This document shows positions 1 through 8,542 of a DNA stretch of 64,000 nucleotides, in pieces. Every line of letters starts with the position of its first letter. The first letter of the stretch is position 1. The stretch covers positions 682,001 to 746,000 of the forward strand of contig JAZDRN010000001.1 of the NCBI GenBank assembly GCA_047501485.1, in the 5' to 3' direction. The translations under genes were made by a program, and so were the position numbers. Source of the DNA: Ancrocorticia sp047501485. GTDB taxonomy: Bacteria > Actinomycetota > Actinomycetes > Actinomycetales > Actinomycetaceae. Below the pieces are notes generated by a model. That model was not told the DNA's origin. It did no database searches and worked only from the letters and a program-made list of their open reading frames with translations.

Positions 1-1368
1 TAGAAAATCGCGGGCGGTGTTCTCTTTCTCCGAGAGGTGTATCGGTTCGGCGAGAACCCAACCGGCAAGCTGCAGCATGCGGGCCGAGGTGCGTCTCTCG
101 CGCTCGCTCAGGACGATGATGAGCATGGTCGCGAGTGTGGTGTGCTCTTTCAACACGGAATCGGGTACTGTGCGCAGGAGCCAGAAGAGGTCGTCGATCC
201 GATAGGTGCTGAGCGCGGAGAATTCCTTGACGAAGAAGGGCCAGACGTGTTCGTAGGCTTCCGCCTCCAGAAATAGTTCGATGGCTGTGACGGGATCTCC
301 CCAGGGTGCCATGAGAAGAGCCGCGGAGAGCTTGGTCCGCTTGATCTCCTCCGGAGGGAGCTCCCTTTCCGCCCAGCTACTGAGCGCGGCTCGCGCAACC
401 GTATGGAAAGAGAAGGTGAGGCGGGGGCCCACGTGAGAGAAGGTTCCGAAACCTTGGGCTGCCAGATCCTTGAGAAGGCTCAGCACACAGGGGCTACCGA
501 TTATTTCCTCTGCTATCGGTCGGTCGATGACGGGAACCAGCGAGAGTGTAAGAGCGTGATAGTAATCGGTGTCGGAGCCGAAAGCCGGGCGGAGGTTGTC
601 GTGGAGCGCCTGGGCTACCCTCTCCATGACGCATTCGTCGTGCCCGTTATGTGATCTGGAGGCATTCTCCTGCGAGAGTGTGCTCAACGCTATCCGGGAG
701 GCTAGAAGATTACCCGAGGTGAGCTGTTGTACGGTCTCCAGCTCATCGGAGGAGATGGAGTAGCTGGCTGCCCGCGAGAGTTCCTCGAACTCATCCGCTG
801 TCAGCGCCATCTCTTGGGAGGAGATGACGTGGGTTCCCAGTCGTAGTGCGCGGGTGCCGGTGTCGAACGTGGTCGGTGTACGGGTGAGTCCGATGAATCT
901 CAGGCCAGGACAATGTTCGACGATATAGCCGAGGTCTTCGCAGGCGTCCGTATCCAACAGGTGCAAGTCGTCCACCACCACAAGCGGAGGCCGGGACACC
1001 GTGTTAAGAGTATCGGTGATGGCGACGGCGGCGTCCGCCGGCGGTTTCTCGCCCTCGATGATCCGCTCCAGCGCGCTGTCATGGGAGACGATACCCAGAT
1101 CGAGGATAGATTCGGCGAGACGGTGAAGGAACGAAAGCCGTGACCTCCTGTTGGAGTCGATCGTTATCCAGACGATCTGGCTCTCCTGGCCCTCGCGTCG
1201 TGGAGTGTTGATCCATGTGGACACCAGGGTGGTCTTGCCTGCCCCGCCCTCCGCTTGCACGATTGTCACCCGGTGGCCCTCGTCCAAGAGCTTGTGCAGA
1301 CGTGAGCGACCGATATAGCCGTGTGGGCGGAGGGACTCCTGCTGGTTATCGGGGTTCGCGCTAGACAT
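1..1368 (-). CDS. MalT/LuxR-type transcriptional regulator, N-terminal part (runs off left edge)
   Basis: Reading the minus strand from the ATG at 1368 gives 456 open codons with no stop before the window edge, so the gene is partial. A STAND-type NTPase domain is visible: Walker A GGAGKTT at residues 41-47 and Walker B LVVVDD at 129-134, followed by a helical region of the winged-helix/TPR kind. This order is typical of MalT-like regulators, which end in a LuxR helix-turn-helix; that end would lie outside the window. Such proteins bind an inducer and ATP and activate transcription. The inducer cannot be guessed here. It is divergent from the acetyltransferase at 1728. The family is fairly sure, the exact function is not. 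Confidence 0.8.
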   Translation of the reverse strand, partial: MSSANPDNQQESLRPHGYIGRSRLHKLLDEGHRVTIVQAEGGAGKTTLVSTWINTPRREGQESQIVWITIDSNRRSRLSFLHRLAESILDLGIVSHDSALERIIEGEKPPADAAVAITDTLNTVSRPPLVVVDDLHLLDTDACEDLGYIVEHCPGLRFIGLTRTPTTFDTGTRALRLGTHVISSQEMALTADEFEELSRAASYSISSDELETVQQLTSGNLLASRIALSTLSQENASRSHNGHDECVMERVAQALHDNLRPAFGSDTDYYHALTLSLVPVIDRPIAEEIIGSPCVLSLLKDLAAQGFGTFSHVGPRLTFSFHTVARAALSSWAERELPPEEIKRTKLSAALLMAPWGDPVTAIELFLEAEAYEHVWPFFVKEFSALSTYRIDDLFWLLRTVPDSVLKEHTTLATMLIIVLSERERRTSARMLQLAGWVLAEPIHLSEKENTARDFL

Positions 1369-1727
1369 GGTTCATCGCGAAAGAGGAAGCCGCCAGCGTG
1401 CTGTTCACAACGTATCGGAGCGATCCCATATAACGTCCTCCTGACAGACAGGCTACGGTGACACAGCGGAGCCACAACCATGTCGGGAAACGCTGCCGCC
1501 CGCCATGCGCAACTGAGAACATCGTACCGGAACGGGCATGTGAAAAGCTGAGATCTCCGGGCGACCGTGGACCGTGTGAGCCTCAGTCACCTCTCTGATG
1601 ATCGCGGGATGCACTTGCGTGGCATGGTGCTTGGCAAAGGCATTATTCTGGTGGCGGGCCAGCACGAGGCCCCGGACGAGGGAGCCGTACCCGGTGAGCG
1701 ACAAGACGGCCAGCCAAGGATGGGACG
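1369..1727. other. Divergent intergenic region, no gene seen
   Basis: This 359-base gap separates the divergent starts of the MalT-like regulator and a GNAT acetyltransferase. Short reading frames here show no family features. It presumably holds both promoters, but I could not pick out convincing -35/-10 pairs. Confidence 0.5.
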
Positions 1728-2246
1728 ATGCCTGCGAATCTGGTTCGCTGTACCGAATACGACGTCGACGAACTGGCTCATGTCAGTGCTGAGACCTTCG
1801 TCGAGGCTTTCGGCGATCAGAACAGCGCGGAGGATCTTGACGCGTACATGCGTAAAGCGTTCGCGCGTGAAAAGCTTGTGGATGAACTCGGGAACCGAGG
1901 GTCCCTTTTCTTCCTGGCCTACTTGGATGGGGAGTTGGCCGGGTATCTGAAGCTGAATCTGGGTGAGGCGCAGAGCGAAGATATTGGCTCGTGCGCACTG
2001 GAAGTGGAGAGAATCTACACCCTGGCGAGATTCAAACGCCGGGGGCTGGGCAGGACCATGATGGCGCGCGCGTTCGATGAGGCCGCCTCCAGAAGCCTGA
2101 ACACCGTGTGGCTCGGCGTCTGGGAGCACAACCGGGCTGCGCGAGAATTCTACGAGCATCTTGGCTTCGTGGCTTTCGGCTCGCATGTGTTCACACTTGG
2201 AAGCCAGGAGCAGACTGATCTCCTGATGAGGAGAGATACCCCCTAG
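1728..2246 (+). CDS. GNAT family N-acetyltransferase
   Basis: A 172-residue protein with the GNAT fold signature. The acetyl-CoA pyrophosphate loop is in the segment around residues 95-115 (RIYTL followed by RRGLGRTMM). The second conserved segment is NRAAREFYEHLGF near the C-terminus, where the Tyr is the usual general-acid position. Such enzymes transfer acetyl from acetyl-CoA to an amine; the substrate is not predictable. The start is supported by AAGGA about seven bases upstream of the ATG. It stands alone between a divergent regulator and a convergent unknown gene. Confidence 0.85.
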   Translation: MPANLVRCTEYDVDELAHVSAETFVEAFGDQNSAEDLDAYMRKAFAREKLVDELGNRGSLFFLAYLDGELAGYLKLNLGEAQSEDIGSCALEVERIYTLARFKRRGLGRTMMARAFDEAASRSLNTVWLGVWEHNRAAREFYEHLGFVAFGSHVFTLGSQEQTDLLMRRDTP

Positions 2247-2376
2247 ACTGCGCCGCCAGAGTGCCAGACTCAGCCGCCGCTGCTACATATCTATCGGATG
2301 GAATGCGTAGGCCTCCCCGGCGCCGGAGAATGCGACCGGGCAGAGGCGTGGTGGAACTCGTTCCTGCTCGCGCCTC

Positions 2377-2880
2377 CTAGCGCTTGGCACCGATCAGCGG
2401 CAGCAGTCCGAGGATATTCTCGTTGTTCCCGTAGTGCCACGGAAACTCGATTGAGCGGCCGTCGGCCAGGCTCACCGTGATGTCGGTGTCGATATCCCAC
2501 GATTCGCCGTCCTGGGAGTACATGGACTCACCCAGGACATCGAACGACATGCCCGTGACTGCCGTCAGCGGAAGCAGCTCCAGATGGATCTTCGTATTCT
2601 GCGGAGCCTGCGCGGTGTATCGCGTGAAATCGACTGTGATGAGCGCGAAATGGTCGCTGTCCCACGCAACCATTTCGAACTGGGGGAGAGGCTTCTTGTT
2701 CCAGTTTTGATAAGGGGCGTCCCAGTTTTTCTCATCGGTGAAGGTACTGGCGGAGAGCAACGTGGTCAGGTACTGGGTGGCGACCCTGAGCTGATCATAG
2801 GCTTGGATTCTCGTGCCGGTTGCGTGCTCGATCATGTTCATGACGGCGGTCTGTAACTCGCGAGTGGTTGTTACCTGCAT
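2377..2880 (-). CDS. Hypothetical protein, 167 aa
   Basis: I do not recognise a family. The protein is soluble with no signal peptide or membrane segment. It is acidic to neutral, starts with a predicted helical stretch (TRELQTAVMNMIEHATG) and continues as a mixed, beta-rich sequence with many aromatic residues, ending in LLPLIGAKR. AGGAG sits six bases upstream of the ATG, so the start is good and the gene is probably expressed. It is convergent with the upstream acetyltransferase and has no operon partner. Confidence 0.6.
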   Translation of the reverse strand: MQVTTTRELQTAVMNMIEHATGTRIQAYDQLRVATQYLTTLLSASTFTDEKNWDAPYQNWNKKPLPQFEMVAWDSDHFALITVDFTRYTAQAPQNTKIHLELLPLTAVTGMSFDVLGESMYSQDGESWDIDTDITVSLADGRSIEFPWHYGNNENILGLLPLIGAKR

Positions 2881-3085
2881 GAAAGCTCCTTATCCAGATT
2901 GATAGATTCCATTGTGCGCCGCTTTTACGCCAAAGATACGCGTTTGGAGCCTCTATCGCTGTGTGATTGCAGCTAGCCGTGGGTCGCGCTGCGGTGCTCT
3001 CGTCCGTATTCTCTTTCGGCTCAGCTCAGCCGAGGCCCCGTGAGACAATGGGCCGGTCTTCATCACAGGAGGGGAGCTGCCGGAC

Positions 3086-3266
3086 ATGGGAAATGTACAG
3101 CGCAGCCTCGAAGAGGTACGCCAGCATATCGATTCTCTCGATCGCCAGATCGTAGCCCTGATCGCGCAACACCACCGTTCTCGCGACGGCTGATTGAAAT
3201 CGTTGACGACGACGCCGGGGCGCGCACCGCCGTCGTCGTCCGCACACGTACGAGGGAATCGAGGTG
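3086..3266 (+). pseudogene. Chorismate mutase (AroQ-type) remnant, frameshifted and truncated
   Basis: An ATG at 3086, with AGGAGG some 12 bases upstream, opens a 35-codon frame. Its product SLEEVRQHIDSLDRQIVALIAQ (given here only as a motif: LEEVRxxIDxLDxxIVxLIA) matches helix 1 of AroQ chorismate mutases, including the first catalytic Arg. It stops at 3191-3193. In another frame the sequence continues as LIEIVDDDAGAR followed by VRTRTRES, resembling the family's next segment with the VRAP-like region. The rest of the roughly 90-residue domain is missing because the acetyltransferase gene starts at 3272. I read this as a decayed gene; a short functional peptide is less likely. Confidence 0.5.
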
Positions 3267-3271
3267 TCACC

Positions 3272-3769
3272 GTGATTGTGTACCGTCCTATCGACTGGAG
3301 CGAGATAGGCCTGCTTGAGGACTTCCTCTACCTGGCCGTCCACCAAAACGACCCGGACAATCCGATCGCGCGTGAGGTTATCCGCGATCCGCGTCTCGCC
3401 GCCTACATCGACGGCTGGGGACGTACTCAGGACCTGTGCACGGTTGCCATCGTGGCGGGAAAGGTGGTCGGTGCCGTGTGGGCGAGAACCTTCGACGGGG
3501 ATGCGCGAGGGTATGGAACGGTGGACGAACGAACCCCGGAGATCGTCCTCTCGGTCAAGCCCGCGCACCGGGGCAGGGGTATCGGCTCCGAATTGATGGT
3601 GCAGCTGCTCAGGTGCATTGCCGCGCGCGGCGACGAACGGGTGTCGCTGTCCGTGCAGAAAGCGAACCCGGCACTTCGCCTGTATCGACGTCTCGGCTTC
3701 GCGGTTGCCGAGGACCACGGGGACGAATACGTCATGATGCTCGATGTGCGAGAACGCGTAGAAATTTAG
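3272..3769 (+). CDS. GNAT family N-acetyltransferase
   Basis: A 165-residue acetyltransferase. The acetyl-CoA binding motif is HRGRGIGSELM after a beta strand EIVLSVKPA, and the downstream motif is NPALRLYRRLGF. I chose the GTG at 3272, which has GAGG seven bases upstream and begins right at the conserved first strand (VIVYRPIDWSE). An in-frame ATG at 3194 would add 26 low-complexity residues that overlap the chorismate mutase remnant. Substrate unknown. Its unusual 5' neighbour suggests it was placed here by a recombination event. Confidence 0.8.
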   Translation: MIVYRPIDWSEIGLLEDFLYLAVHQNDPDNPIAREVIRDPRLAAYIDGWGRTQDLCTVAIVAGKVVGAVWARTFDGDARGYGTVDERTPEIVLSVKPAHRGRGIGSELMVQLLRCIAARGDERVSLSVQKANPALRLYRRLGFAVAEDHGDEYVMMLDVRERVEI

Positions 3770-3956
3770 TCTCCTTGGCCTGCGCGTGCCAGGATGCTGA
3801 GCGCCCGATGGGTTCGTGATCTCGCATGACGACGAAGCTGGGGAGCCAGATCGCGGAGCCGCGCCGCACGACGACGAGCAGCACCGAAGCGCGCCCCGGC
3901 ACGATGGCCCCGCGCGCGGACTCTAGGTTGCCGCAGAGGGGCGAGCTTCTGGGCGG

Positions 3957-4559
3957 CTACGAGAGAGGCTTCGTCCAGCGCAGCAGGTAGCGGTAGTACA
4001 TGCCGCGCCGGATGCGCGCGCCGGGGAGAACCGTGCGAGCGATGGAGCGTATCTCCGCAAGGCTCTCCTGTGGCGGTGCAACGGGCACACCGATATCGCG
4101 GCTCTCACCGTGCAGTCGCGATCCCGCCCAGACCAGGGGTACGGATAACCCGGAGATGCCCCAGTCGAGCGGGGATCGATTGGCGGCCAGGCCGATCACG
4201 AGCAGGTCGCCGCCCGGACGTAGCAGGCTCGCGGTCCGGCTCAGCGCGTAGCGCAGGGAGAGGTGGTGCAGGCTCGCCACGAAGGTGATGAGGTCGAAGC
4301 GCTCGATGCCGGGGTCATAGGTGTCGAAATCGCACGGCTCTACTGTGACGTTTTGAACGCGTGCGAGCCGGGCGTGCGCACGCGAAACCGTCTTGGCATC
4401 CGGTTCGATCCCGGTCGCCGACCGGACAGTCGGGGCGAGGCGTTCGAGCAGGAGTCCGTCACCGCATCCCACGTCGAGCACGTCGCGGTGCCCGCGTTCG
4501 GCGACGACGCGGGCGATCCACGGATGATAGGCGGTGTTGTGGTTCCAGTAGTCGGTCAT
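3957..4559 (-). CDS. Class I SAM-dependent methyltransferase
   Basis: The 200-residue product from the ATG at 4559 (MTDYWNHN) has motif I VLDVGCGDGLLLERL and the acidic residue after strand 2 (GIEPD). It also has a post-motif FDLITFVASLHHL and LLRPGGDLLVIGL, the usual pattern of a small-molecule or UbiE-like methyltransferase. A longer reading frame begins at 4685, but its extra 42 residues overlap the XRE-regulator remnant on the other strand and look non-native. No clear ribosome-binding site precedes 4559. The substrate is unknown. Confidence 0.75.
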   Translation of the reverse strand: MTDYWNHNTAYHPWIARVVAERGHRDVLDVGCGDGLLLERLAPTVRSATGIEPDAKTVSRAHARLARVQNVTVEPCDFDTYDPGIERFDLITFVASLHHLSLRYALSRTASLLRPGGDLLVIGLAANRSPLDWGISGLSVPLVWAGSRLHGESRDIGVPVAPPQESLAEIRSIARTVLPGARIRRGMYYRYLLRWTKPLS

Positions 4560-4620
4560 GCACTGGCGTAGCGCTGGCGGGCGGCCTCGCCGCTGGTGCC
4601 GATCGCTTGCCGGGCGGAAA

Positions 4621-4841
4621 CTCTCGCCGTCGGGGATCAGCAAGTTGGAGGCCGGGGATCGCCGCGTGAACGTGGACGACCTCACCGTGATCGCCTACCT
4701 GCTGCGCACCACCCCGCGGCACTCCTCACCCCGCCAGGCGGGCAGACGACGCTCACGGGCGTGCCCGACGAGTTCGAGCCGGAAGAGATCGATCGGTGGC
4801 TGCGCGGGGAACTCGTGCTCATCGTTGCTTGGTGGGCTTAA
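4621..4841 (+). pseudogene. XRE-family regulator remnant (5'-truncated, frameshifted)
   Basis: From 4621 one frame reads LSPSGISKLEAGDRRV then NVDDLTVIAYLL, the recognition helix and following helices of an XRE/Cro helix-turn-helix. Around 4707-4712 the reading must shift to a second frame, which continues as PAALLTPPGG, then LTGVPDEFEPEEIDRWLRGE and a stop at 4839-4841. Actinobacterial HTH proteins have exactly this order (ALxxxPAALLxPP, then TGV, then W-WLRG-E). The N-terminal helices are missing because the methyltransferase start occupies that position. It is a broken gene, in my judgement not expressed as a regulator. Confidence 0.55.
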
Positions 4842-4986
4842 CGGCCATAATGAGCTGGGCGGCTCCGGCCGTCGCCGCTCCGATGCCGAAAAGCAGCGTG
4901 GCAGCCGGTGGGCCTCCCGCATAGGCATTGACGATGGCCGCGAGTGCGCAGCCGAAGACGAATACTGTGGTGCTCATAGTTACCAT
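4819..4986 (-). CDS. Small membrane protein, 55 aa
   Basis: Two hydrophobic segments are visible, STTVFVFGCALAAIVNAYA and AATLLFGIGAATAGAAQLIM, ending in the basic tail KPTKQR. This suggests a two-pass inner-membrane peptide. No family recognised. The start is uncertain. ATG at 4986 and ATG at 4977 lack strong ribosome-binding sites. A TTG at 5031 has GGAG about 11 bases upstream and would add 15 residues. It overlaps the 3' end of the XRE remnant on the opposite strand. Confidence 0.45.
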   Translation of the reverse strand: MVTMSTTVFVFGCALAAIVNAYAGGPPAATLLFGIGAATAGAAQLIMAVKPTKQR

Positions 4987-5444
4987 CGTACGTTTGCAGG
5001 GAAGGGGGTGGCCCCGGTTTCCCGGGACCAACCGTGAGGATCACTCCTTGTTGTCTTCCTTTTTCGAGGGCTTGAGTCGTGCTCAGCTCCGGTATTCTTC
5101 ATGCATGATTCCGCTTTACACTGAGCGATGCCGTGCCAATGGAGCCAGCTCGATTGCCCGTGCCTGGCCCGTTCTAGTGCACGGTCGGTTGCCCGTAGCG
5201 TGATTTCTGGACAAGCTCCCCTCGTGCGGCCGCGCAAGTGCACCGACGGATACGGCAAGGGTTGTGCCCCTCAGAGTGGTGTAACGCACGGTGACCCGGC
5301 CCACTAGATATGGGTGCGGCCACCGCGTGATCGTTCGAGTCAACTTTCCACAGAATCCTCGAAGGCATCGTCACGATGACCGCTCCTCACATTATCGATC
5401 CATCCGGCTTGCCTTGGTGAAGCCCTCACCGAGGCAGGCTGGAC
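4987..5444. other. Region without a recognisable gene
   Basis: About 460 bases between the small membrane protein and the recombinase fragment. Short open frames on both strands show no known motif. The missing N-terminal half of the recombinase would be expected here, but I cannot see it in any frame. Confidence 0.4.
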
Positions 5445-5873
5445 ATGATGGACACCCTGCCCCAGACCATCATCAACACCCTCGGCTCCGTCGACGCCGA
5501 CGCCGAAACCCTGAAAGTGCTCGCCTCTTGTAAGGTCGCCCGCGCGGAACTCTCGTTCACGCTCGCCAAGGCCGCCCCCTATGTGTTCGGTGACGACGAC
5601 GGCAAGCTGCGCTCACCCGACACGATGACCAGTCGCTGGGATCGCCGCCTCAAATGGGCGACCGCGAAGTTCGACTCCCTCCACCGCGTCACGATCAAAG
5701 GCCTACGCCACACCCACGCGACTCTGCTGCTCGAACTCGGGGAATACCCCAAGGTTGTTCAGGAGCGGCTCGGGCACTCAACCATCACCACGACGATGAA
5801 CATCTACTCCCACGTCATCCCGACCATGCAGAGGTCGGCCGTAGACCGCTTCGCAGCCCACCTCAGTCAGTAA
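5445..5873 (+). pseudogene. Tyrosine recombinase (integrase), C-terminal fragment
   Basis: The 142-residue frame carries the catalytic part of a phage-type integrase. It shows box II GLRHTHATLLLELG with the catalytic Arg-His, then VQERLGHSTITTTMNIYSHV containing the box-II His in LGH and the nucleophilic Tyr in NIYSHV. The arm-binding and core-binding domains, about 200 residues, are absent, and the first ~40 residues do not look like integrase. It is therefore probably a remnant of an excised or decayed element. A tRNA-Leu lies 720 bases downstream, a usual attachment target. Confidence 0.7.
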
Positions 5874-5920
5874 ACCGCGCTGGCACACCCGGGGTGCCCT
5901 GCGTTTGAAACCGAGGAGTT

Positions 5921-6397
5921 CTATGCTCTACGAATCAACATGCGCGCGAGGACCTGGCACACCAGCGCAGCAGGGATCAGGAGAGTTGCCCCGGTGGCAT
6001 AATCTTTCGCGCGAAGTGGGTCGCCCAAGTTTCGAAGCTCCCGGCGAGCGGACTCGGCTCCGGGCAGCATGACCGGTAGTGCGGTGATGACGCCCGCCGT
6101 GTACCGACGTTGCAACACCGAAGCCAACAAGTGCGTAGCAACGTGTGCGCGGAGTCCCGCGACAATCGCTCGGTAGAACCATGAGCGACCATTCGACACC
6201 GCACCTCGGCGACAGACGAGAGCGACAACAACTCCCATCAGTCCGACGGCCAGCCATGACTGGCGTTGGTTCATGCGCAGCGCCTCGATACCAGTCCGAT
6301 CTGCCAGTGCATCGCAGGTGCCAGGAAAAGCCACAGCCTCCTCGACATCGTGAACAGCCCACGCAATGAAGAGATGAGCGGGGCCACGAGCGTGCAT
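5921..6397 (-). CDS. HXXEE domain membrane protein
   Basis: A 158-residue protein beginning with a hydrophobic stretch that contains the motif HDVEE (the H-x-x-E-E signature of this family) at about residues 16-20. Further hydrophobic segments follow (SWLAVGLMGVVVALV and a C-terminal ATLLIPAALVCQVLARM). The family consists of small multi-pass membrane proteins of unknown biochemical role. The C-terminus ends in MLIRRA. It is isolated between the integrase fragment and tRNA-Leu, so it may belong to the same mobile remnant. Confidence 0.6.
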   Translation of the reverse strand: MHARGPAHLFIAWAVHDVEEAVAFPGTCDALADRTGIEALRMNQRQSWLAVGLMGVVVALVCRRGAVSNGRSWFYRAIVAGLRAHVATHLLASVLQRRYTAGVITALPVMLPGAESARRELRNLGDPLRAKDYATGATLLIPAALVCQVLARMLIRRA

Positions 6398-6596
6398 GCC
6401 ATAACGCTACCAAGCACGCTGCTTCGAGGCCGTTTAGGCACACGCTCCCCCGAGGGTAGGGCGACATTGAGCCACGCGCAGAAACCTCGGTGCGTGGCCC
6501 GGTATGGCAGCCGTTAGCACTTTTTCTAGCACTTCCGACGCGAAAGACCCCCAACCCGAGAGATAAAATCCCAGGTCAGGGGCCATTTCATTCGCG

Positions 6597-6678
6597 TGCG
6601 CGAGGGGGGACTTGAACCCCCACACCCTCGGGTACTAGAACCTAAATCTAGCGCGTCTGCCAATTCCGCCACTCGCGC
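6597..6678 (-). tRNA. tRNA-Leu (anticodon UAG)
   Basis: On the minus strand the 82-base sequence folds as a class II tRNA. The acceptor GCGCGAG pairs with CTCGCGC at the 3' end, with A as discriminator. The anticodon stem CTAGA/TCTAG has loop TTTAGGT (anticodon TAG), a variable arm follows, and the T-loop is GTTCAAGTC. The 3' CCA is not encoded. It lies near an integrase fragment, but I found no second copy of its 3' end that would mark an attachment site. Confidence 0.93.
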
Positions 6679-6861
6679 ATAACCAGCGCGATCCTGCCCG
6701 GGCGCAGATGCGAAATCGTGCGCCGCGGAGCATTGGCTTGCTGGCAACTCGATCAGTGTACAGCAGGATTTCCGGTGGTGCGTAATCGCTCGCGATGGGC
6801 TCCGCCCGGTCAATCGATGCGCCCGCCCGAGCGATCTCGGTGCTGTGCCTGCGCTAGAAAC

Positions 6862-7338
6862 TCAGCTGTCGATTCCCAGCTGTTTACGGAGGCGGGCGAC
6901 ATGGCCCTTCGCTTTGATGCCGTACTGGGCGAGGGCGACCGTCCCATTGGTGTTCACGACGAACGTGGAACGGATGACCCCCTTAATGAGCTTCCCGTAG
7001 TTCATCTTCTCGCCGTAGGCGCCATAGGCCGTCATGACCTCGCGGTCCGGGTCCGAGGCCAATGGGAAGTTGAGATTGTCCCGGTTGGTGAACTTCTCCA
7101 GTGATTCGACCTTGTCCGGTGAGATTCCGATGACCCGGTATCCCGCCGACTTCAGCGAGTTCTCCGAGTCTCTGAAATCGCAAGCCTCGGTGGTACACCC
7201 GGGGGTCATCGCCTTTGGATAGAAATAGACGACGACGCCTTTCTCAGCTTTTTCGAGTTCCTCGGAGAGCCGGACTTTGCCGTCGATAGTGGGAAGCGTG
7301 AAGTCAGGAGCGATGTCACCAGCTGCAAGTTTTGTCAT
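6862..7338 (-). CDS. bcp: Thioredoxin-dependent peroxiredoxin, BCP type
   Basis: This 158-residue protein reduces hydrogen peroxide and alkyl hydroperoxides in the cytoplasm, using thioredoxin as reductant. The N-terminus GDIAPDFTLPTIDG is typical. The peroxidatic Cys48 lies in the motif PGCTTEACDFRD, and Cys53 is the usual resolving Cys of BCP-class enzymes. The distal SDPDREVMTAYGAYGEK and STFVVNTNG segments also match. Length is normal for the family. It is transcribed alone on the minus strand. Confidence 0.93.
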   Translation of the reverse strand: MTKLAAGDIAPDFTLPTIDGKVRLSEELEKAEKGVVVYFYPKAMTPGCTTEACDFRDSENSLKSAGYRVIGISPDKVESLEKFTNRDNLNFPLASDPDREVMTAYGAYGEKMNYGKLIKGVIRSTFVVNTNGTVALAQYGIKAKGHVARLRKQLGIDS

Positions 7339-7441
7339 GATTCCATTTTGTCATCACCGGTCGCCCTTGTCATGGCTGAGTCATGGCTGATCCTCCAGCC
7401 CGGTGATTCCGTGACGGACGCTCACCGGGTCGCGTAAGGTC

Positions 7442-7765
7442 TCACCATTGCGAATTGCCGCTTTCTGCCGCGCGGGCAGCCACGAATCCGAACGCTATGA
7501 GTAGCACGAGTCCCAGCAGCATCGGAATGATTCCCAGCGGAGAAGGACAGAACAGGATGATCCCGATCGCGCCGGCGGTGAAGAACCAGACCTTCCGACT
7601 CCAGTAGCCATAGAGGAGAACAACAGCGCCAACACTGGCGGCAATAATGGGTGCCGTATAGACGCGCTCGAAACCACCCTGCGCAACCGCAATCCAACCG
7701 ATGCACAGCATGAGGAGTGGGTAGAGGAGGACGATCAAGGCGAGTGGCCGGACTGCTTTCTTCAC
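7442..7765 (-). CDS. Small multi-pass membrane protein, 107 aa
   Basis: From a GTG at 7765 (MKKAVRPLALIV) the product has four hydrophobic segments: LALIVLLYPLLMLCIGWIAV, TAPIIAASVGAVVLLYGY, VWFFTAGAIGIILFC and LGIIPMLLGLVLLIAFGFV. That suggests a four-helix integral membrane protein. No family recognised. I chose 7765 because the positively charged KK start directly precedes the first helix. A longer upstream frame reaching 8548 overlaps the DUF4916 gene and is not credible. It shares a minus-strand orientation with bcp, but a 100-base gap separates them. Confidence 0.55.
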   Translation of the reverse strand: MKKAVRPLALIVLLYPLLMLCIGWIAVAQGGFERVYTAPIIAASVGAVVLLYGYWSRKVWFFTAGAIGIILFCPSPLGIIPMLLGLVLLIAFGFVAARAAESGNSQW

Positions 7766-7936
7766 GCCATCAAGCCTACCCGTGAATACGTGTTCTCGCG
7801 CCGACGTCGAACGAGAACTCGGTGAGAACCGCGCACGAAAGCATCCTTGCAATTGCCGCGTCAATAGTGCCGAGACAAGAGTCGTTATCGGTTCACCGCG
7901 GGAGAAACCTAGCCGCAACCGTTCCTGGTTGAAAGC

Positions 7937-8488
7937 ATGGACTGGCAAACTGTGAGCATGAGCGAGATCGATTCTGCCGACATGGGGCCATGGCTCTCTC
8001 CCGAGGAGCTGGAGTTCGTTCGGCGCAAGGTGCCGATGGTTTATGTGGATATCGTTCCCGTGCGCCTCGACGAGGTCGGAGCGCTGGAGGCGATCGGTAT
8101 GCTGCTGTGCGTCAGCGGCGACAAGATCGTGCGGACGATCCCTTCCGGACGAGTCCTCTTTCATGAGGCCATACGCGACGCATTGGTGCGGCATATAGAC
8201 AAGGATCTCGGGCCGATGGCCCTTCCTCAACTCCCTGCCTGCCTCATTCCATTCACGATCGGCGAGTATTTCCCCACGCCCGGGCAGGGCTGGCACGATC
8301 CGCGTCAGCACGCGGTTTCGCTTGCTTTCATCATTCCGATGCAGGGAGACTGCAACCCCGGCTCCGACTCCTTGGAGTTCACCTGGTTCACACCCGGTGA
8401 GGCCCGCACGCCTGAGCTGCAGGCCGAGATGAACCAGGGCCACGCCTCGTTGCTGAGGCAGGCCCTGGCGGTCATGGGCGAGGCTTAG
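7937..8488 (+). CDS. DUF4916 (NUDIX-like) protein
   Basis: The 183-residue product has the pattern I associate with DUF4916: PWLSPEELEFVRRKVPMVYVDIVPVR near the start (quoted as PWLSPEE and VPMVYVDIVPVR), then SGRVLFHEAIRDAL. Near residues 130-160 come HDPRQHAVSLAFIIP and LEFTWFTPGEA. The fold resembles NUDIX hydrolases but lacks a clear GX5EX7REUXEEXGU box, so hydrolase activity is not implied. An alternative start is the ATG at 7958 (MSEIDSAD). It is divergent from the membrane protein at 7765 and convergent with the dicarboxylate carrier. Confidence 0.7.
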   Translation: MDWQTVSMSEIDSADMGPWLSPEELEFVRRKVPMVYVDIVPVRLDEVGALEAIGMLLCVSGDKIVRTIPSGRVLFHEAIRDALVRHIDKDLGPMALPQLPACLIPFTIGEYFPTPGQGWHDPRQHAVSLAFIIPMQGDCNPGSDSLEFTWFTPGEARTPELQAEMNQGHASLLRQALAVMGEA

Positions 8489-8517
8489 CGCCGCGCGTAG
8501 TGGCGAGCGGTAAACTC

Positions 8518-8542
8518 GGCCCGGAACGCTCGTGTTCCGGCC
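8518..8542. terminator. Hairpin between convergent genes, possible terminator
   Basis: CCGGAAC at 8521-8527 pairs with GTTCCGG at 8534-8540, and two further G-C pairs outside a bulge lengthen the stem. There is no T-run on either side, so termination is only suggested by its position between the ends of two convergent genes. Confidence 0.4.
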
